DNA from: Rikenellaceae bacterium
GTDB taxonomy: Bacteria > Bacteroidota > Bacteroidia > Bacteroidales > Rikenellaceae
Direction of reading: 5' to 3'
Assembly (NCBI GenBank): GCA_015060005.1
Contig: SUZI01000003.1
Span: 1 to 64,000, forward strand
Length of the DNA: 64,000 nucleotides
The position numbers and the translations under genes were made by a program. The notes beneath the pieces are model-generated. The model was not told where the DNA came from. It saw only the letters and a program-made list of their open reading frames with translations, and ran no database searches. How positions within the stretch are numbered: position 1 is the stretch's first letter; each line of letters begins with the position of its first letter. Of the stretch, positions 31,544 to 40,297 are shown piece after piece.

Positions 31544-33616
31544 ATGGATATCCGCCAAGAGATAGAAGAGCTGCGTAGCCTACTCAACCGCTACAACCAC
31601 CTCTACTACGTAGAGAACAGCCCCGAAGTGTCGGACTTTGAGTTCGATACCCTGCTGCGTCGTCTGCAGGATTTGGAGGCTGAGCACCCCGAGTACTACG
31701 ATGCCAACTCCCCCACGATGCGTGTCGGCAGCGACCTGACGAGCGAGTTTCAGACAGTACGCCACGCCTTCCCTATGCTCTCACTGAGCAACACCTACTC
31801 CCAGGAGGAGTTAGGCGAGTGGATTGACCGTGTGGAGCGAGAGGTGGAGCACGCCGAGTATGTCTGCGAGCTTAAGTTCGACGGTACAGCCATATCACTC
31901 ACCTACGAGAATGGTCGTCTGCTACGTGCTGTTACACGTGGCGATGGCGAGCAAGGCGACGATGTTACCGCCAATGTCCGCACCATAGGCTCTGTGCCTC
32001 TTGTCCTCTCGGGCGAGGGCTACCCCGACTATTTCGAGATTAGAGGTGAGATTTTGATGCCCTACGCCTCATTCGAGAGGCTCAATGCCGAGCGAGAGGC
32101 TAACGACGAGCAACCCTTTGCCAATCCCCGTAATGCTGCGGCGGGCACTCTCAAGCAGCAGCAGTCGCAGGTTGTAGCCAAGCGAGGCTTGGACTGCACA
32201 CTCTATCAGTTAGCTGGCAAGACCCTCCCCTACGACAACCATTGGCAAAATCTGCAGGCTGCACGTAGCTGGGGCTTCAAGATTTCGGATAAGGCACGCA
32301 TCTGCCATAGCCGCGAGGAGATATTCGATTTCATCAACTATTGGGACTCGGAGCGTAAGACTCTCCCATTCCCCACCGATGGTATCGTCATCAAGGTCAA
32401 CGACGACGCTTCACGCCGCACGTTAGGCTTTACAGCCAAATCGCCTCGTTGGGCTGTCGCCTATAAGTTCAAGGCTGAGCAGGCTCTGACACGTCTGCTG
32501 AAGGTTACGTATCAGGTAGGCAGAACGGGAGCTATCACCCCCGTAGCCAACCTCGAGTCTGTGCTCCTGGCAGGTACTGTCGTCAAGCGTGCCACACTCC
32601 ACAACGCCGACCAGATTGAGGCTTTGGACCTCCGCGAGGGCGATATGGTCTATGTCGAGAAGGGCGGCGAGATTATCCCTAAGATTGTCGAGGTGGAGCT
32701 ATCTCAGCGACCTGCCGACAGCACCCCTTTGCAATATATCACCCACTGCCCCGAGTGCGGTGCCGAGTTGGTGCGTTATGAGGGCGAAGCAAAGCACTAC
32801 TGCCCCAACGCGAGCCATTGCCGACCACAAATCATTGGTCGCATCATCCATTTCATCCGCCGCAAGGCGATGAATATCGAGGGCTTGGGCGAGGAGACCA
32901 TCGAACTTCTGTTCGACAACTCGTTGGTGAGCAACATAGCCGACCTCTACGACTTGAAGGCACACCAGATAGCTGTCTTGCCACGTCTGGGCGACAAGTC
33001 GGCAGAAAATATTATGCAGAGCATTGCCGCCTCACGCAGCGTACCGCTCCACAGAGTCATCTTCGCTTTAGGCATACGTTTCGTGGGCGAGACTACCGCC
33101 AAATATTTAGCTTCACACTTCAAGTCTCTGGATGCACTGATGACCGCCTCTCGCGAGGAGTTGCTCCAGACCGAGGAGGTGGGCGAGAAGATTGCCGACG
33201 CTATAGCCGAGTATTTCGCCGATGAGCAAAATATTGCTATCATTGAGCGACTACGCTATGCAGGTCTGCAATTCGTGGCAGAGCAGCGAGAGCAGGCATC
33301 CGACATGCTGGCAGGTATGAATATCGTTATCTCGGGCTCTTTTGCCGACCACTCGCGTGATGAGCTGAAGGCTCTCATCGAGGCTCACGGAGGCAAGAAT
33401 CAGTCGGCTGTTGCGAGCAATACGACCTACCTCTTGGCGGGCGAAAAGATTGGACCTGCAAAGTTGCAGAAGGCTACAAAGTTGGGTGTAAAGATTATCT
33501 CCGAGCAGGAGTTCATCTCGCTCATCGGAGGCGAGCATACCACCCTACCGCAACCCACCGCAACAGAGAAACCTGAGCCCAAAGATACTACACCCGTTCA
33601 AGGCTCGTTATTTTAA
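31544..33616 (+). CDS. ligA: NAD-dependent DNA ligase
   Basis: Seals nicks in DNA using NAD. The 690-residue protein has the adenylated lysine in CELKFDGTA (Lys111), the RGEIL and PRWAVAYKF motifs, a four-Cys zinc finger (CPECGAEL through CPNASHC), the helix-hairpin-helix region with LGDKSAENI, and a C-terminal BRCT domain ([18 protein letters not shown]). A Thr/Pro-rich tail of about 25 residues follows. It is the first gene of a run that continues with dapA (gap 20 bases). Confidence 0.97.
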   Translation: MDIRQEIEELRSLLNRYNHLYYVENSPEVSDFEFDTLLRRLQDLEAEHPEYYDANSPTMRVGSDLTSEFQTVRHAFPMLSLSNTYSQEELGEWIDRVEREVEHAEYVCELKFDGTAISLTYENGRLLRAVTRGDGEQGDDVTANVRTIGSVPLVLSGEGYPDYFEIRGEILMPYASFERLNAEREANDEQPFANPRNAAAGTLKQQQSQVVAKRGLDCTLYQLAGKTLPYDNHWQNLQAARSWGFKISDKARICHSREEIFDFINYWDSERKTLPFPTDGIVIKVNDDASRRTLGFTAKSPRWAVAYKFKAEQALTRLLKVTYQVGRTGAITPVANLESVLLAGTVVKRATLHNADQIEALDLREGDMVYVEKGGEIIPKIVEVELSQRPADSTPLQYITHCPECGAELVRYEGEAKHYCPNASHCRPQIIGRIIHFIRRKAMNIEGLGEETIELLFDNSLVSNIADLYDLKAHQIAVLPRLGDKSAENIMQSIAASRSVPLHRVIFALGIRFVGETTAKYLASHFKSLDALMTASREELLQTEEVGEKIADAIAEYFADEQNIAIIERLRYAGLQFVAEQREQASDMLAGMNIVISGSFADHSRDELKALIEAHGGKNQSAVASNTTYLLAGEKIGPAKLQKATKLGVKIISEQEFISLIGGEHTTLPQPTATEKPEPKDTTPVQGSLF

Positions 33617-33636
33617 TATGAAAAAATACTACCGAT

Positions 33637-34527
33637 ATGAAATACGATAAAATATGCGGCATTGGTGCTGCAATGATTACACCTTTTAAGGCTGACGGTA
33701 GCCTCGACAGTGAGGCTCTATGCCGTATGATAGATTATGTTATCGAGGGCGGAGCGGACTATATCGTAGCTCTTGGCACTACCGCCGAGACCCCTACGCT
33801 CACCGCCGAGGAGAAGCTATCAATTGTCGACCTCACCCGTCGCCACGTGGCGGGCAGAGTCCCCGTCGTGGTGGGTATGGGCTGCAACAATACCGCCGAG
33901 CTGTGTCGCCAGCTCCGTGAGATGGATACCGAGGGTATCTCGGCAGTGCTGAGCGTTACACCCTATTACAACAAACCTTCGCAGGAGGGCTTGTATCAGC
34001 ACTATAAGGCTGTTGCCGAGGCTTCGCCACTGCCCGTTATCCTCTATAATGTACCGGGTCGCACAGGCGTAAATATGACCGCCGAGACCACCTGCCGTCT
34101 CTCTCACGACTGCCCCAATATTGTGGCTGTCAAGGAGGCTTCGGGTAAGATTGACCAGATAGAGCAGATTATCAAATGCAAACGCGATGATTTCGTCGTG
34201 CTCTCGGGCGATGATGGCATCACAATAGATGTCATCCGTAAGGGTGGCGACGGTGTTATCTCTGTCGCTGTTGATGCCTTTCCCGAGAAGTTCTGCAAGG
34301 CTGTCAACCTCGCTCGCGAGGGTCGTTTCGATGAGGCTGACAAGGCTTATGAGCCACTCAACGATGCGGTATGTGCTCTTTTCGAGCAGGGCAACCCTGT
34401 GGGCGTTAAGGCTGCACTCGCTGTCAAGGGCTTAATCTGCAACAGTCTGCGTCTGCCTTTGGTCCCTGCAACCGATATGCTTGTGCGTAAGTTGGAAAAA
34501 CTCATTGCGGAATACGATTTGCGATAG
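33637..34527 (+). CDS. dapA: 4-hydroxy-tetrahydrodipicolinate synthase
   Basis: Condenses pyruvate with aspartate semialdehyde in lysine/diaminopimelate synthesis. The 296-residue TIM-barrel protein has GTTAETPTL (the substrate-binding Thr pair at 48-50), YNVPGRTG with the catalytic Tyr137, and the Schiff-base Lys166 in IVAVKEASG. Length and motifs are all normal. It sits between ligA and a secreted protein gene with short gaps and no terminator, an arrangement that suggests co-transcription without an obvious functional link. Confidence 0.95.
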   Translation: MKYDKICGIGAAMITPFKADGSLDSEALCRMIDYVIEGGADYIVALGTTAETPTLTAEEKLSIVDLTRRHVAGRVPVVVGMGCNNTAELCRQLREMDTEGISAVLSVTPYYNKPSQEGLYQHYKAVAEASPLPVILYNVPGRTGVNMTAETTCRLSHDCPNIVAVKEASGKIDQIEQIIKCKRDDFVVLSGDDGITIDVIRKGGDGVISVAVDAFPEKFCKAVNLAREGRFDEADKAYEPLNDAVCALFEQGNPVGVKAALAVKGLICNSLRLPLVPATDMLVRKLEKLIAEYDLR

Positions 34528-34554
34528 GCTTTGCGTTTGAGAAAGAAAACGATT

Positions 34555-35292
34555 ATGAAAAGATACCTTTTACTGCTCATCCTGCTCCCTGCAACACTCT
34601 GGGCTAAGGTGCCCGACGAGGAGGATATCCTTCGCCAGACTATGGATAGCTCGTCGCCCTACTACTACACCAAGCTCATTATGCGTTACAACAACCTGGA
34701 GCGGCTCACCGAGGATGAATATCACTACCTCTACTACGGTTTTGCCTATCAGGATGACTATAAACCCACCGCGACCAATGCGGCAGCCGAGGAGCTCTAC
34801 GCCTCGCTTCCAAGTATCGACACAGAGTCGCCCGACAGAGCCGAGATAGAGCATATCATCTCGGTCTGCAACGACGCACTGCGTGTCGACCCCTTCAGCC
34901 CTATGGTACTCAATATGTTAGTCTTTGCCTACGGAGCTATGGGCGACAGCGAGAAGGAGTTGGCTTATTTCTACCACCTCAACGGCATTATGGAGACCAT
35001 CAAATCTTCGGGTGATGGTCGCACGGAGCGAGAGCCTATGCACATCATTATGTTCTCGCACGCCTACAATGTCCTCTCATCTATGGGCGTAGCATACAAG
35101 CGTGCCGAGATTGTGAGCCGCAATGTAGAGTTTATTCCGCTCTATGAGCCTCGACGTATGCCCGATGGCAAGAAGGTTCGCGGCTACTATTTCGATTATA
35201 GTCGCATCTACCGCAATAAGCCCGATGAGGTTACCTTCCAGAAGAAACGCACCTGGCAGTTTAATAACCTCGGCCCACGCGAATATAAATAA
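34555..35292 (+). CDS. Secreted DUF4919-like protein
   Basis: 245 residues starting with a signal peptide (MKRYLLLLILLPATLWA/K). The body is mostly helical and contains HYLYYGFAYQDDYKP, a Tyr-rich segment typical of the DUF4919 group, and TPR-like stretches. The C-terminus reads QFNNLGPREYK. Function unknown; it probably works in the periplasm. ATG 34555 is chosen because the upstream in-frame start would put charged residues in front of the signal peptide. It precedes the clostripain-like gene by 21 bases. Confidence 0.7.
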   Translation: MKRYLLLLILLPATLWAKVPDEEDILRQTMDSSSPYYYTKLIMRYNNLERLTEDEYHYLYYGFAYQDDYKPTATNAAAEELYASLPSIDTESPDRAEIEHIISVCNDALRVDPFSPMVLNMLVFAYGAMGDSEKELAYFYHLNGIMETIKSSGDGRTEREPMHIIMFSHAYNVLSSMGVAYKRAEIVSRNVEFIPLYEPRRMPDGKKVRGYYFDYSRIYRNKPDEVTFQKKRTWQFNNLGPREYK

Positions 35293-35313
35293 TCTATAAA
35301 TAACAACCCACGT

Positions 35314-36585
35314 ATGAATTTACTCCGAAAATATCTTTTGCTACTCGTCGTAGCCCTTGTACTACCTCTCGCCGCCTGTGAGAAGAGCGATGAGCCACAG
35401 CCCGAGCCGCTCCCCGAGAGCACCGAGCACACTCTGATATGCTATTTTATGGGCTTCGACCTCAACTACTACTTCTTTCAGAACATCGATATGATAAAGG
35501 CTGCGTTGCGTACCCTCTCGCTCGAGGATACGACATTGCAGGATAAGGTGCGAGTGGTCTGCATCTTCCAGCAGGGCAACAAGGATAAGACAGCCCTTAT
35601 CGAGTTGGAGTTCCACAAAGGTGTCTGCGAGTCCAATGAGATAATGGTCTACGATCTGCCCGAGCGTACCGAGGCTGAGACCATCACCTTCTTTGTTGGT
35701 GAGGCTATCAAGCAAGCCCCTGCCCGCACCTACGGACTTGTCTTGGGTGGACACTCTCGTGCGTGGACTCCTATCGACTTTAGCAGCAGTATTTCACAAT
35801 ACCGCCCACACCTTCAGTCGCCTAAGACTATCGCCGACCACCAGCTGTGGCTACGTCCCGAGAAGCATATGATGACTCGTTTCTTCGGCGACCCTCCACA
35901 GACCACCGACACCTATTACAGCTGTATCGAGATTGCCGACTTAGCACGCGGTTTGGAGGCTACGGGCGTGAAGTTCGAGTACACCATCTATGATGCTTGC
36001 TTTATGGCTAATGTCGAGTCGCTCTATGAGTTGCGTAACACTACCAAGTATGCCATCGGCTCGGTTAGCGAGATTATGGGTGCAGGCTTCCCCTACAAAC
36101 GTGTCATTCCACACCTTTTGGGCACAGGTGGCAAGAGTTTCGATTTGGATGCTGTCTGCCGAGACTATCATGAGCACTATGCAGTAGAGGTTGGTTACTC
36201 GGGCTGTGCGTCGCTCATAGATATGCGTCAGATGAACGCTCTTGCCGAGGCTTTCAAGCGTGTACGTTCAACGGGCATTGTCGAGGGCGTTACCCTGTCG
36301 GCATTCCAATGTTACGACGGCTTGAGTAAACCTCTGTTCCTCGACTTGGGCGACTATGTCAAGTTGGTTGCCGAGGATGAGGCTGCCGAGGAGGCATTTA
36401 TGACACAGCTCTCCAAGAGTGTCATCTCTCGCTATCATACCGATAAGTTCTACGCTGGCTGGGGTGCAAACAAAGGTTTCAAGCCTGTCTATGCCGACCA
36501 ATACTTCGGTTTATCGACCTCCTACCCTTCGGACTTCTATCGCGACGAGTATTACCAGACATCGTGGTATAAGGCGACAGAGTAA
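35314..36585 (+). CDS. Clostripain-like (C11) cysteine peptidase lipoprotein
   Basis: 423 residues. The lipid Cys22 is followed by Glu-Lys-Ser-Asp-Glu, an acidic surface-export-like stretch. The catalytic His148 lies in LVLGGHSRAW and the nucleophile Cys230 in YDACFMANVE, the arrangement of C11 peptidases, which cut after Arg/Lys and are often activated by autocleavage. Homologous gut Bacteroidales enzymes process surface or host proteins. It is the last gene of the ligA run; the terminator at 36621 follows. Confidence 0.87.
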   Translation: MNLLRKYLLLLVVALVLPLAACEKSDEPQPEPLPESTEHTLICYFMGFDLNYYFFQNIDMIKAALRTLSLEDTTLQDKVRVVCIFQQGNKDKTALIELEFHKGVCESNEIMVYDLPERTEAETITFFVGEAIKQAPARTYGLVLGGHSRAWTPIDFSSSISQYRPHLQSPKTIADHQLWLRPEKHMMTRFFGDPPQTTDTYYSCIEIADLARGLEATGVKFEYTIYDACFMANVESLYELRNTTKYAIGSVSEIMGAGFPYKRVIPHLLGTGGKSFDLDAVCRDYHEHYAVEVGYSGCASLIDMRQMNALAEAFKRVRSTGIVEGVTLSAFQCYDGLSKPLFLDLGDYVKLVAEDEAAEEAFMTQLSKSVISRYHTDKFYAGWGANKGFKPVYADQYFGLSTSYPSDFYRDEYYQTSWYKATE

Positions 36586-36620
36586 TTTCCACACGCCTTC
36601 CCCTTCCCCTAAAATATGAA

Positions 36621-36646
36621 CAGGGCTGACCACGCGGTCAGCCCTG
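36621..36646. terminator. Hairpin terminator after the C11 peptidase gene
   Basis: CAGGGCTGACC and GGTCAGCCCTG pair perfectly over 11 bases with a four-base loop. The same right arm recurs in the terminator at 37671. There is no long T-run, so efficiency is uncertain. Confidence 0.65.
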
Positions 36647-36674
36647 CCGTTATTATATTACACAGCAATCATTA

Positions 36675-37310
36675 TCACAGCGTGCTAAATACCTTCTGTG
36701 GATTTTTTGCCATATCTTGTAATCGTTTTGCAACCCGCTTCCAATCAAACTTTCCCGTAGTCATAACCACCGATTCGTCGAAGTTAATCTCATCGAAATA
36801 TGTTAAAGCTTTGGCTGGCATAACAATATTTGCATTGGGAAATTTATCTACGTAGAATTGCAACATCTCATCAAGCGAATATTTTGTCGATAGTGTAGCT
36901 ATATCTATAAAATCCTTGATACGAGTACCATTCTGGACGATTGCTGATAGTTTCATTGCGATAATATCAGGTATACTCTCAAGCCTTACACCATCAATTT
37001 CATCGGGGGCTTGCAGGTGTGGATAGTTGAAGCGAATGCAATCAATCATTACTCCACCAATAAAGCCTTTGAGAGTGTGCTGACGCTCAAACGACACCTT
37101 AAAGTCATATTTCTCCACAAGCATAGATTTCACCTCTTCGAGGTCAAACCCCTCGCGAGTAAAGAGGTCGAGGTCTACACTCTTGCGATGACCAATACGC
37201 AGTGCCAGGGCTGTGCCACCTACCAGATTGAAGGTCGCCAGCAGAGGCTCTTGCTGTAACTTCCTTAGAAGTTCCAATGTTGCGGGCTCGACTGTCTGCG
37301 TTTGTAACAT
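36675..37310 (-). CDS. AbiEii/AbiGii-type nucleotidyltransferase (toxin-like)
   Basis: A 211-residue nucleotidyltransferase. GGTALAL (31-37) followed by D46-L-D48 is the G-G-T/S and D-x-D pair of the polymerase-beta-like fold in AbiEii toxins. The PDIIAMKLSAI and IKDFIDIATL segments match the same family. AbiEii-type toxins modify tRNA or other nucleotide targets and act in phage defence or toxin-antitoxin pairs. Its start overlaps the upstream gene by 46 bases, so the two are coupled. Whether it is an active toxin is not shown. Confidence 0.85.
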   Translation of the reverse strand: MLQTQTVEPATLELLRKLQQEPLLATFNLVGGTALALRIGHRKSVDLDLFTREGFDLEEVKSMLVEKYDFKVSFERQHTLKGFIGGVMIDCIRFNYPHLQAPDEIDGVRLESIPDIIAMKLSAIVQNGTRIKDFIDIATLSTKYSLDEMLQFYVDKFPNANIVMPAKALTYFDEINFDESVVMTTGKFDWKRVAKRLQDMAKNPQKVFSTL

Positions 37311-37585
37311 CTCAACTCCTCCTTTTTAAGATTAAATGCGAATGATACGAAGTTCAAATCTATGGGGCTGAGGTATGGAACATCTTTTAGTATCTCACGA
37401 AAACCCTCAACACCACCATACATATCGAATGCAGCATAGAAATCTTCTGGTGTTCCCAACTCAACAACTCGTTGCACTACAAGCGTACGCGATGCCTGCC
37501 AGTCGAAAGTATGCAGGTCATACTCCCACAATAAAGCAGGATTAAGCGAATGTTCGCCACGCTTGTATCTGTTGATAATCACCAT
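37265..37585 (-). CDS. Partner of the AbiEii-like gene (DUF6922-like, possible antitoxin)
   Basis: 106 residues with LNPALLWEYDLHTFDWQASR, an N-terminal signature seen in small proteins paired with AbiEii-like nucleotidyltransferases in Bacteroides (DUF6922). It then has VVQRVVELGTPEDFY. The first gene of the pair, and its end overlaps the toxin-like gene. An antitoxin role is inferred from position. It does not show the winged-helix AbiEi signature I would expect of a classic AbiEi. Confidence 0.72.
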   Translation of the reverse strand: MVIINRYKRGEHSLNPALLWEYDLHTFDWQASRTLVVQRVVELGTPEDFYAAFDMYGGVEGFREILKDVPYLSPIDLNFVSFAFNLKKEELRCYKRRQSSPQHWNF

Positions 37586-37607
37586 CGTATCTTTATGTTA
37601 CTACATA

Positions 37608-37615
37608 CAAAGATA
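37608..37615 (-). promoter_or_regulatory. -7 box of the AbiEii-type pair
   Basis: TATCTTTG on the minus strand, 22 bases before the ATG. Confidence 0.5.
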
Positions 37616-37670
37616 ATGCTTTTTTGCCAAATAACCACAACTTTTACCTTTCAGTTTTCACTTTTCACCT

Positions 37671-37706
37671 TAAAAAAAACAGAGCCGACCTTTGCGGTCA
37701 GCCCTG
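37671..37706 (-). terminator. Terminator of the coiled-coil lipoprotein gene
   Basis: On the minus strand CAGGGCTGACC pairs with GGTCGGCTCTG (two G-U pairs) around a five-base loop and is followed by a run of eight T. It closes the OmpA/coiled-coil operon. Confidence 0.85.
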
Positions 37707-37734
37707 CCATTTATTTATGAATCAAATTCAGTCT

Positions 37735-40272
37735 TTATAACTCTTTTCTTGCCATTACGCCACAGAATACGGCAGCCGGATAAGCATCAGTTACCGATAC
37801 GAAAAGGAGTGTAGTATCAAAAAATACATTACTTGTGGTTAGCTCTGTGGTGCCATAATATTCCACCGTTGAGAGCGAGGAACAGCTTGCGAACGCATTT
37901 TGTCCAATCGCTGTAACATCACCCTTTATCACCACCTTCTCAAGAGCCGCACAACTATAAAATGCATTGCTTCCAATCGTGGTTAAGCCCTCCGAGAATG
38001 TTATCGACGTGAGGGATGTGTTTTCTCTAAACGCATTATTCGCAATCGAATACTCCGTAACCGAACTATCAAAACTAATCGTTCCCTTGCCGTCGGCAAA
38101 TGTATGAGTGTAGGTCGCATAACCAAATGCACCCTCTGTTAGAGTAAGCTGCTCTGTCGCCTCGTACTCGATTGATACTTCAGACAGTAATTCAGGGTAA
38201 ACCACTCCTGACATAGACATATACGCCTCAGAAGTTGTGTACAGCAGCGAGTTAGATGCTGCTTTTATTCCATATTGCTGTGTCACGCCAACAAGCTCCT
38301 CCGTGTACTCTAAATCATAGTAACAATTGTCGGTTGGACTGTATGGATTAACAATTGGATTTCCCTTACAAAACTCATAGAAATCGGCATTTGGCACAGG
38401 GTCCCAACTTATACGCATTACGCCACGAGAAATCTGTTCAGTCCTTACGTTAGTCGGCATCGCGAGCTGCTGAACTCCCGTAGCCACCATAGGAATCATA
38501 TCCGACACCACGTTGTTGCCATTCTGGTCGATAATCTGTATGTAGATTACTGCATCCAAAGCACCTGTCCTGAACTCATCGCTCAGGTTCTGTCCCTCGA
38601 TAGTCAGTGTGAATATGCCATTCTCGCCTACGCTCATTGCCGCAACCTTCTGCTCAACGATATCGCCCGCAGCACGTGTCTTGGTGTAGCGAACATAAGC
38701 CTTGATAACACTGTTGTCGGCATCAAACTGCTGCTTGAGCGACGTAGCCACCTCAGCTGGTGAGACGATAAAGTCGAGATTCATTGTAAGTGTTGCATAG
38801 TCCATTACTGCCTTACCGTCGTTATACTCCGGCAGATACTTCAGGCTCTGTATGCGGTTGGCGAAGTCCTTTTCAAGTGCTTCAATTCTGCTTTCCAAAT
38901 TAGCGACAGCAGTCTGCAATGAATCCACTTCTCCCTCTACGGTATCCATTCTATCTTGAAGATCTTTAATATCAACTTTCATCGCAGCCATATCGCTCAG
39001 CACGGTTGCCAAATTCTGTTTAACCTCATTCACATCTTCCTGAGTTGCACACTCATCTATTGCATTGAAAAGTTGAACGATTTTGCCCTCAATGATAGTA
39101 AGCCGAGATGTAAGCGTTGTGATGGTCTCCTTGATGGTGGCGAGCTGTCCCTCCAAAGCCGTCTTCACGGTTTTCAACTCATCGAGCACCTTCTGCTCCG
39201 ATGCTGTAATCTGGCCTTCAAGGTCGCTCTCCAAGACTGCAAGTGCATCGTTGGTGGCATCAATCTTCGACTGCAAGTCGTTTGCGGTGTCCTGCAAAGA
39301 CTCTATGTAGCCTTTGAGTTCGGCATCTACACCCTTCAAATCATCAATCTGCTGTGTGATTGAGTTGATGTCTGCCTCGATAATATCCAAACGAGTCTTT
39401 ATCTTCTCTATCTCGTTGTTGATAGCATCAATCTGTGCCTGAAGATTGTCCTGTGCGGTCTTCACTGCTGCGGCAATCTCTGCATTAATCTTTCCGTTGT
39501 TGTCGTTAATTGCCTTCTCGATAGCCTCCACGTATGCTACTGTAAGGTCGCCCTTTGCCTTCTCAAGAGCAGCTTTGAGTGCGTCAATCTCCTTCTGGAG
39601 TGCGTCGTCGCCATCCTCAATCTTAGTCTCGAGAGCAGAAACCTTACCGTCTATCTCTGCCTTTGTGTAATATCCCTCAGCCAAAGTCTTATTTACCCAA
39701 TCCTTCATAGATGCCTCGCTGGCATTGATGGCGGTCTTGATAGCATCGGTATAAGCAGCTGTAATTTCGCTCTTATACTGCTCTAAGAGTGTCTTCAAAG
39801 CAGAAATCTCCTGCTGCATATCGGCATACTGCTCCAGTGTCGAGAAGGTCTGGTTTGCCCAATCCTCGGTAGCCGAAATCTCGTCATCGACATACTTCTG
39901 AAGGTCTGCAATCTTCTGGTCGAGCTCTACGTCTTTTGCCTGCAAAGCTGCGATAAGAGCCTTCAGGTTGGCAATCTCGCTCTCCAATGCCGCCTTTGTT
40001 GCTGCGTCGGCTGCTGCATTGGCGTCAAGCTGTGCCTGCAAGTCCTCAGCCTTAGCCTCCAAGTTGTCGATAAGACCCTGCAAAGCCTCATCTACAGCCT
40101 TCAAATCGTCAATCGAAGCATTGATATTTACAATCTGCTGTTCGATGTTAGGGATTGTTGTTCCCTCCAACAACTCCAAACGGTCCTCCACCGCAGCAAT
40201 CTTATGATCCCACTTCTCACAACCCACTGCGAAGAGTGCGATAAACAGTACGATAATTGATAATTTCTTCAT
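37735..40272 (-). CDS. Coiled-coil lipoprotein with fibronectin-like and leucine-rich-repeat ends
   Basis: 845 residues. Lipid Cys18 (FAVGC, then Glu-Lys-Trp-Asp) is followed by about 450 residues of heptad-rich coiled coil made of repeated units such as LQxxIDAINxEIEKIKxRLDxIE. An Ig-like region follows, then a fibronectin-III-like domain (MRISWDPVPNADFYEF) and, at the C-terminus, BspA-type leucine-rich repeats (LTSITFSEGLTTIGSNAFYSC). This architecture is typical of long stalks that present a binding head on the Bacteroidales cell surface. The ligand is unknown. The OmpA-like gene lies 25 bases upstream, so the two are co-transcribed. Confidence 0.85.
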   Translation of the reverse strand: MKKLSIIVLFIALFAVGCEKWDHKIAAVEDRLELLEGTTIPNIEQQIVNINASIDDLKAVDEALQGLIDNLEAKAEDLQAQLDANAAADAATKAALESEIANLKALIAALQAKDVELDQKIADLQKYVDDEISATEDWANQTFSTLEQYADMQQEISALKTLLEQYKSEITAAYTDAIKTAINASEASMKDWVNKTLAEGYYTKAEIDGKVSALETKIEDGDDALQKEIDALKAALEKAKGDLTVAYVEAIEKAINDNNGKINAEIAAAVKTAQDNLQAQIDAINNEIEKIKTRLDIIEADINSITQQIDDLKGVDAELKGYIESLQDTANDLQSKIDATNDALAVLESDLEGQITASEQKVLDELKTVKTALEGQLATIKETITTLTSRLTIIEGKIVQLFNAIDECATQEDVNEVKQNLATVLSDMAAMKVDIKDLQDRMDTVEGEVDSLQTAVANLESRIEALEKDFANRIQSLKYLPEYNDGKAVMDYATLTMNLDFIVSPAEVATSLKQQFDADNSVIKAYVRYTKTRAAGDIVEQKVAAMSVGENGIFTLTIEGQNLSDEFRTGALDAVIYIQIIDQNGNNVVSDMIPMVATGVQQLAMPTNVRTEQISRGVMRISWDPVPNADFYEFCKGNPIVNPYSPTDNCYYDLEYTEELVGVTQQYGIKAASNSLLYTTSEAYMSMSGVVYPELLSEVSIEYEATEQLTLTEGAFGYATYTHTFADGKGTISFDSSVTEYSIANNAFRENTSLTSITFSEGLTTIGSNAFYSCAALEKVVIKGDVTAIGQNAFASCSSLSTVEYYGTTELTTSNVFFDTTLLFVSVTDAYPAAVFCGVMARKEL

Positions 40273-40297
40273 AATCTTTAGGTTTTTATTTTAGTTA

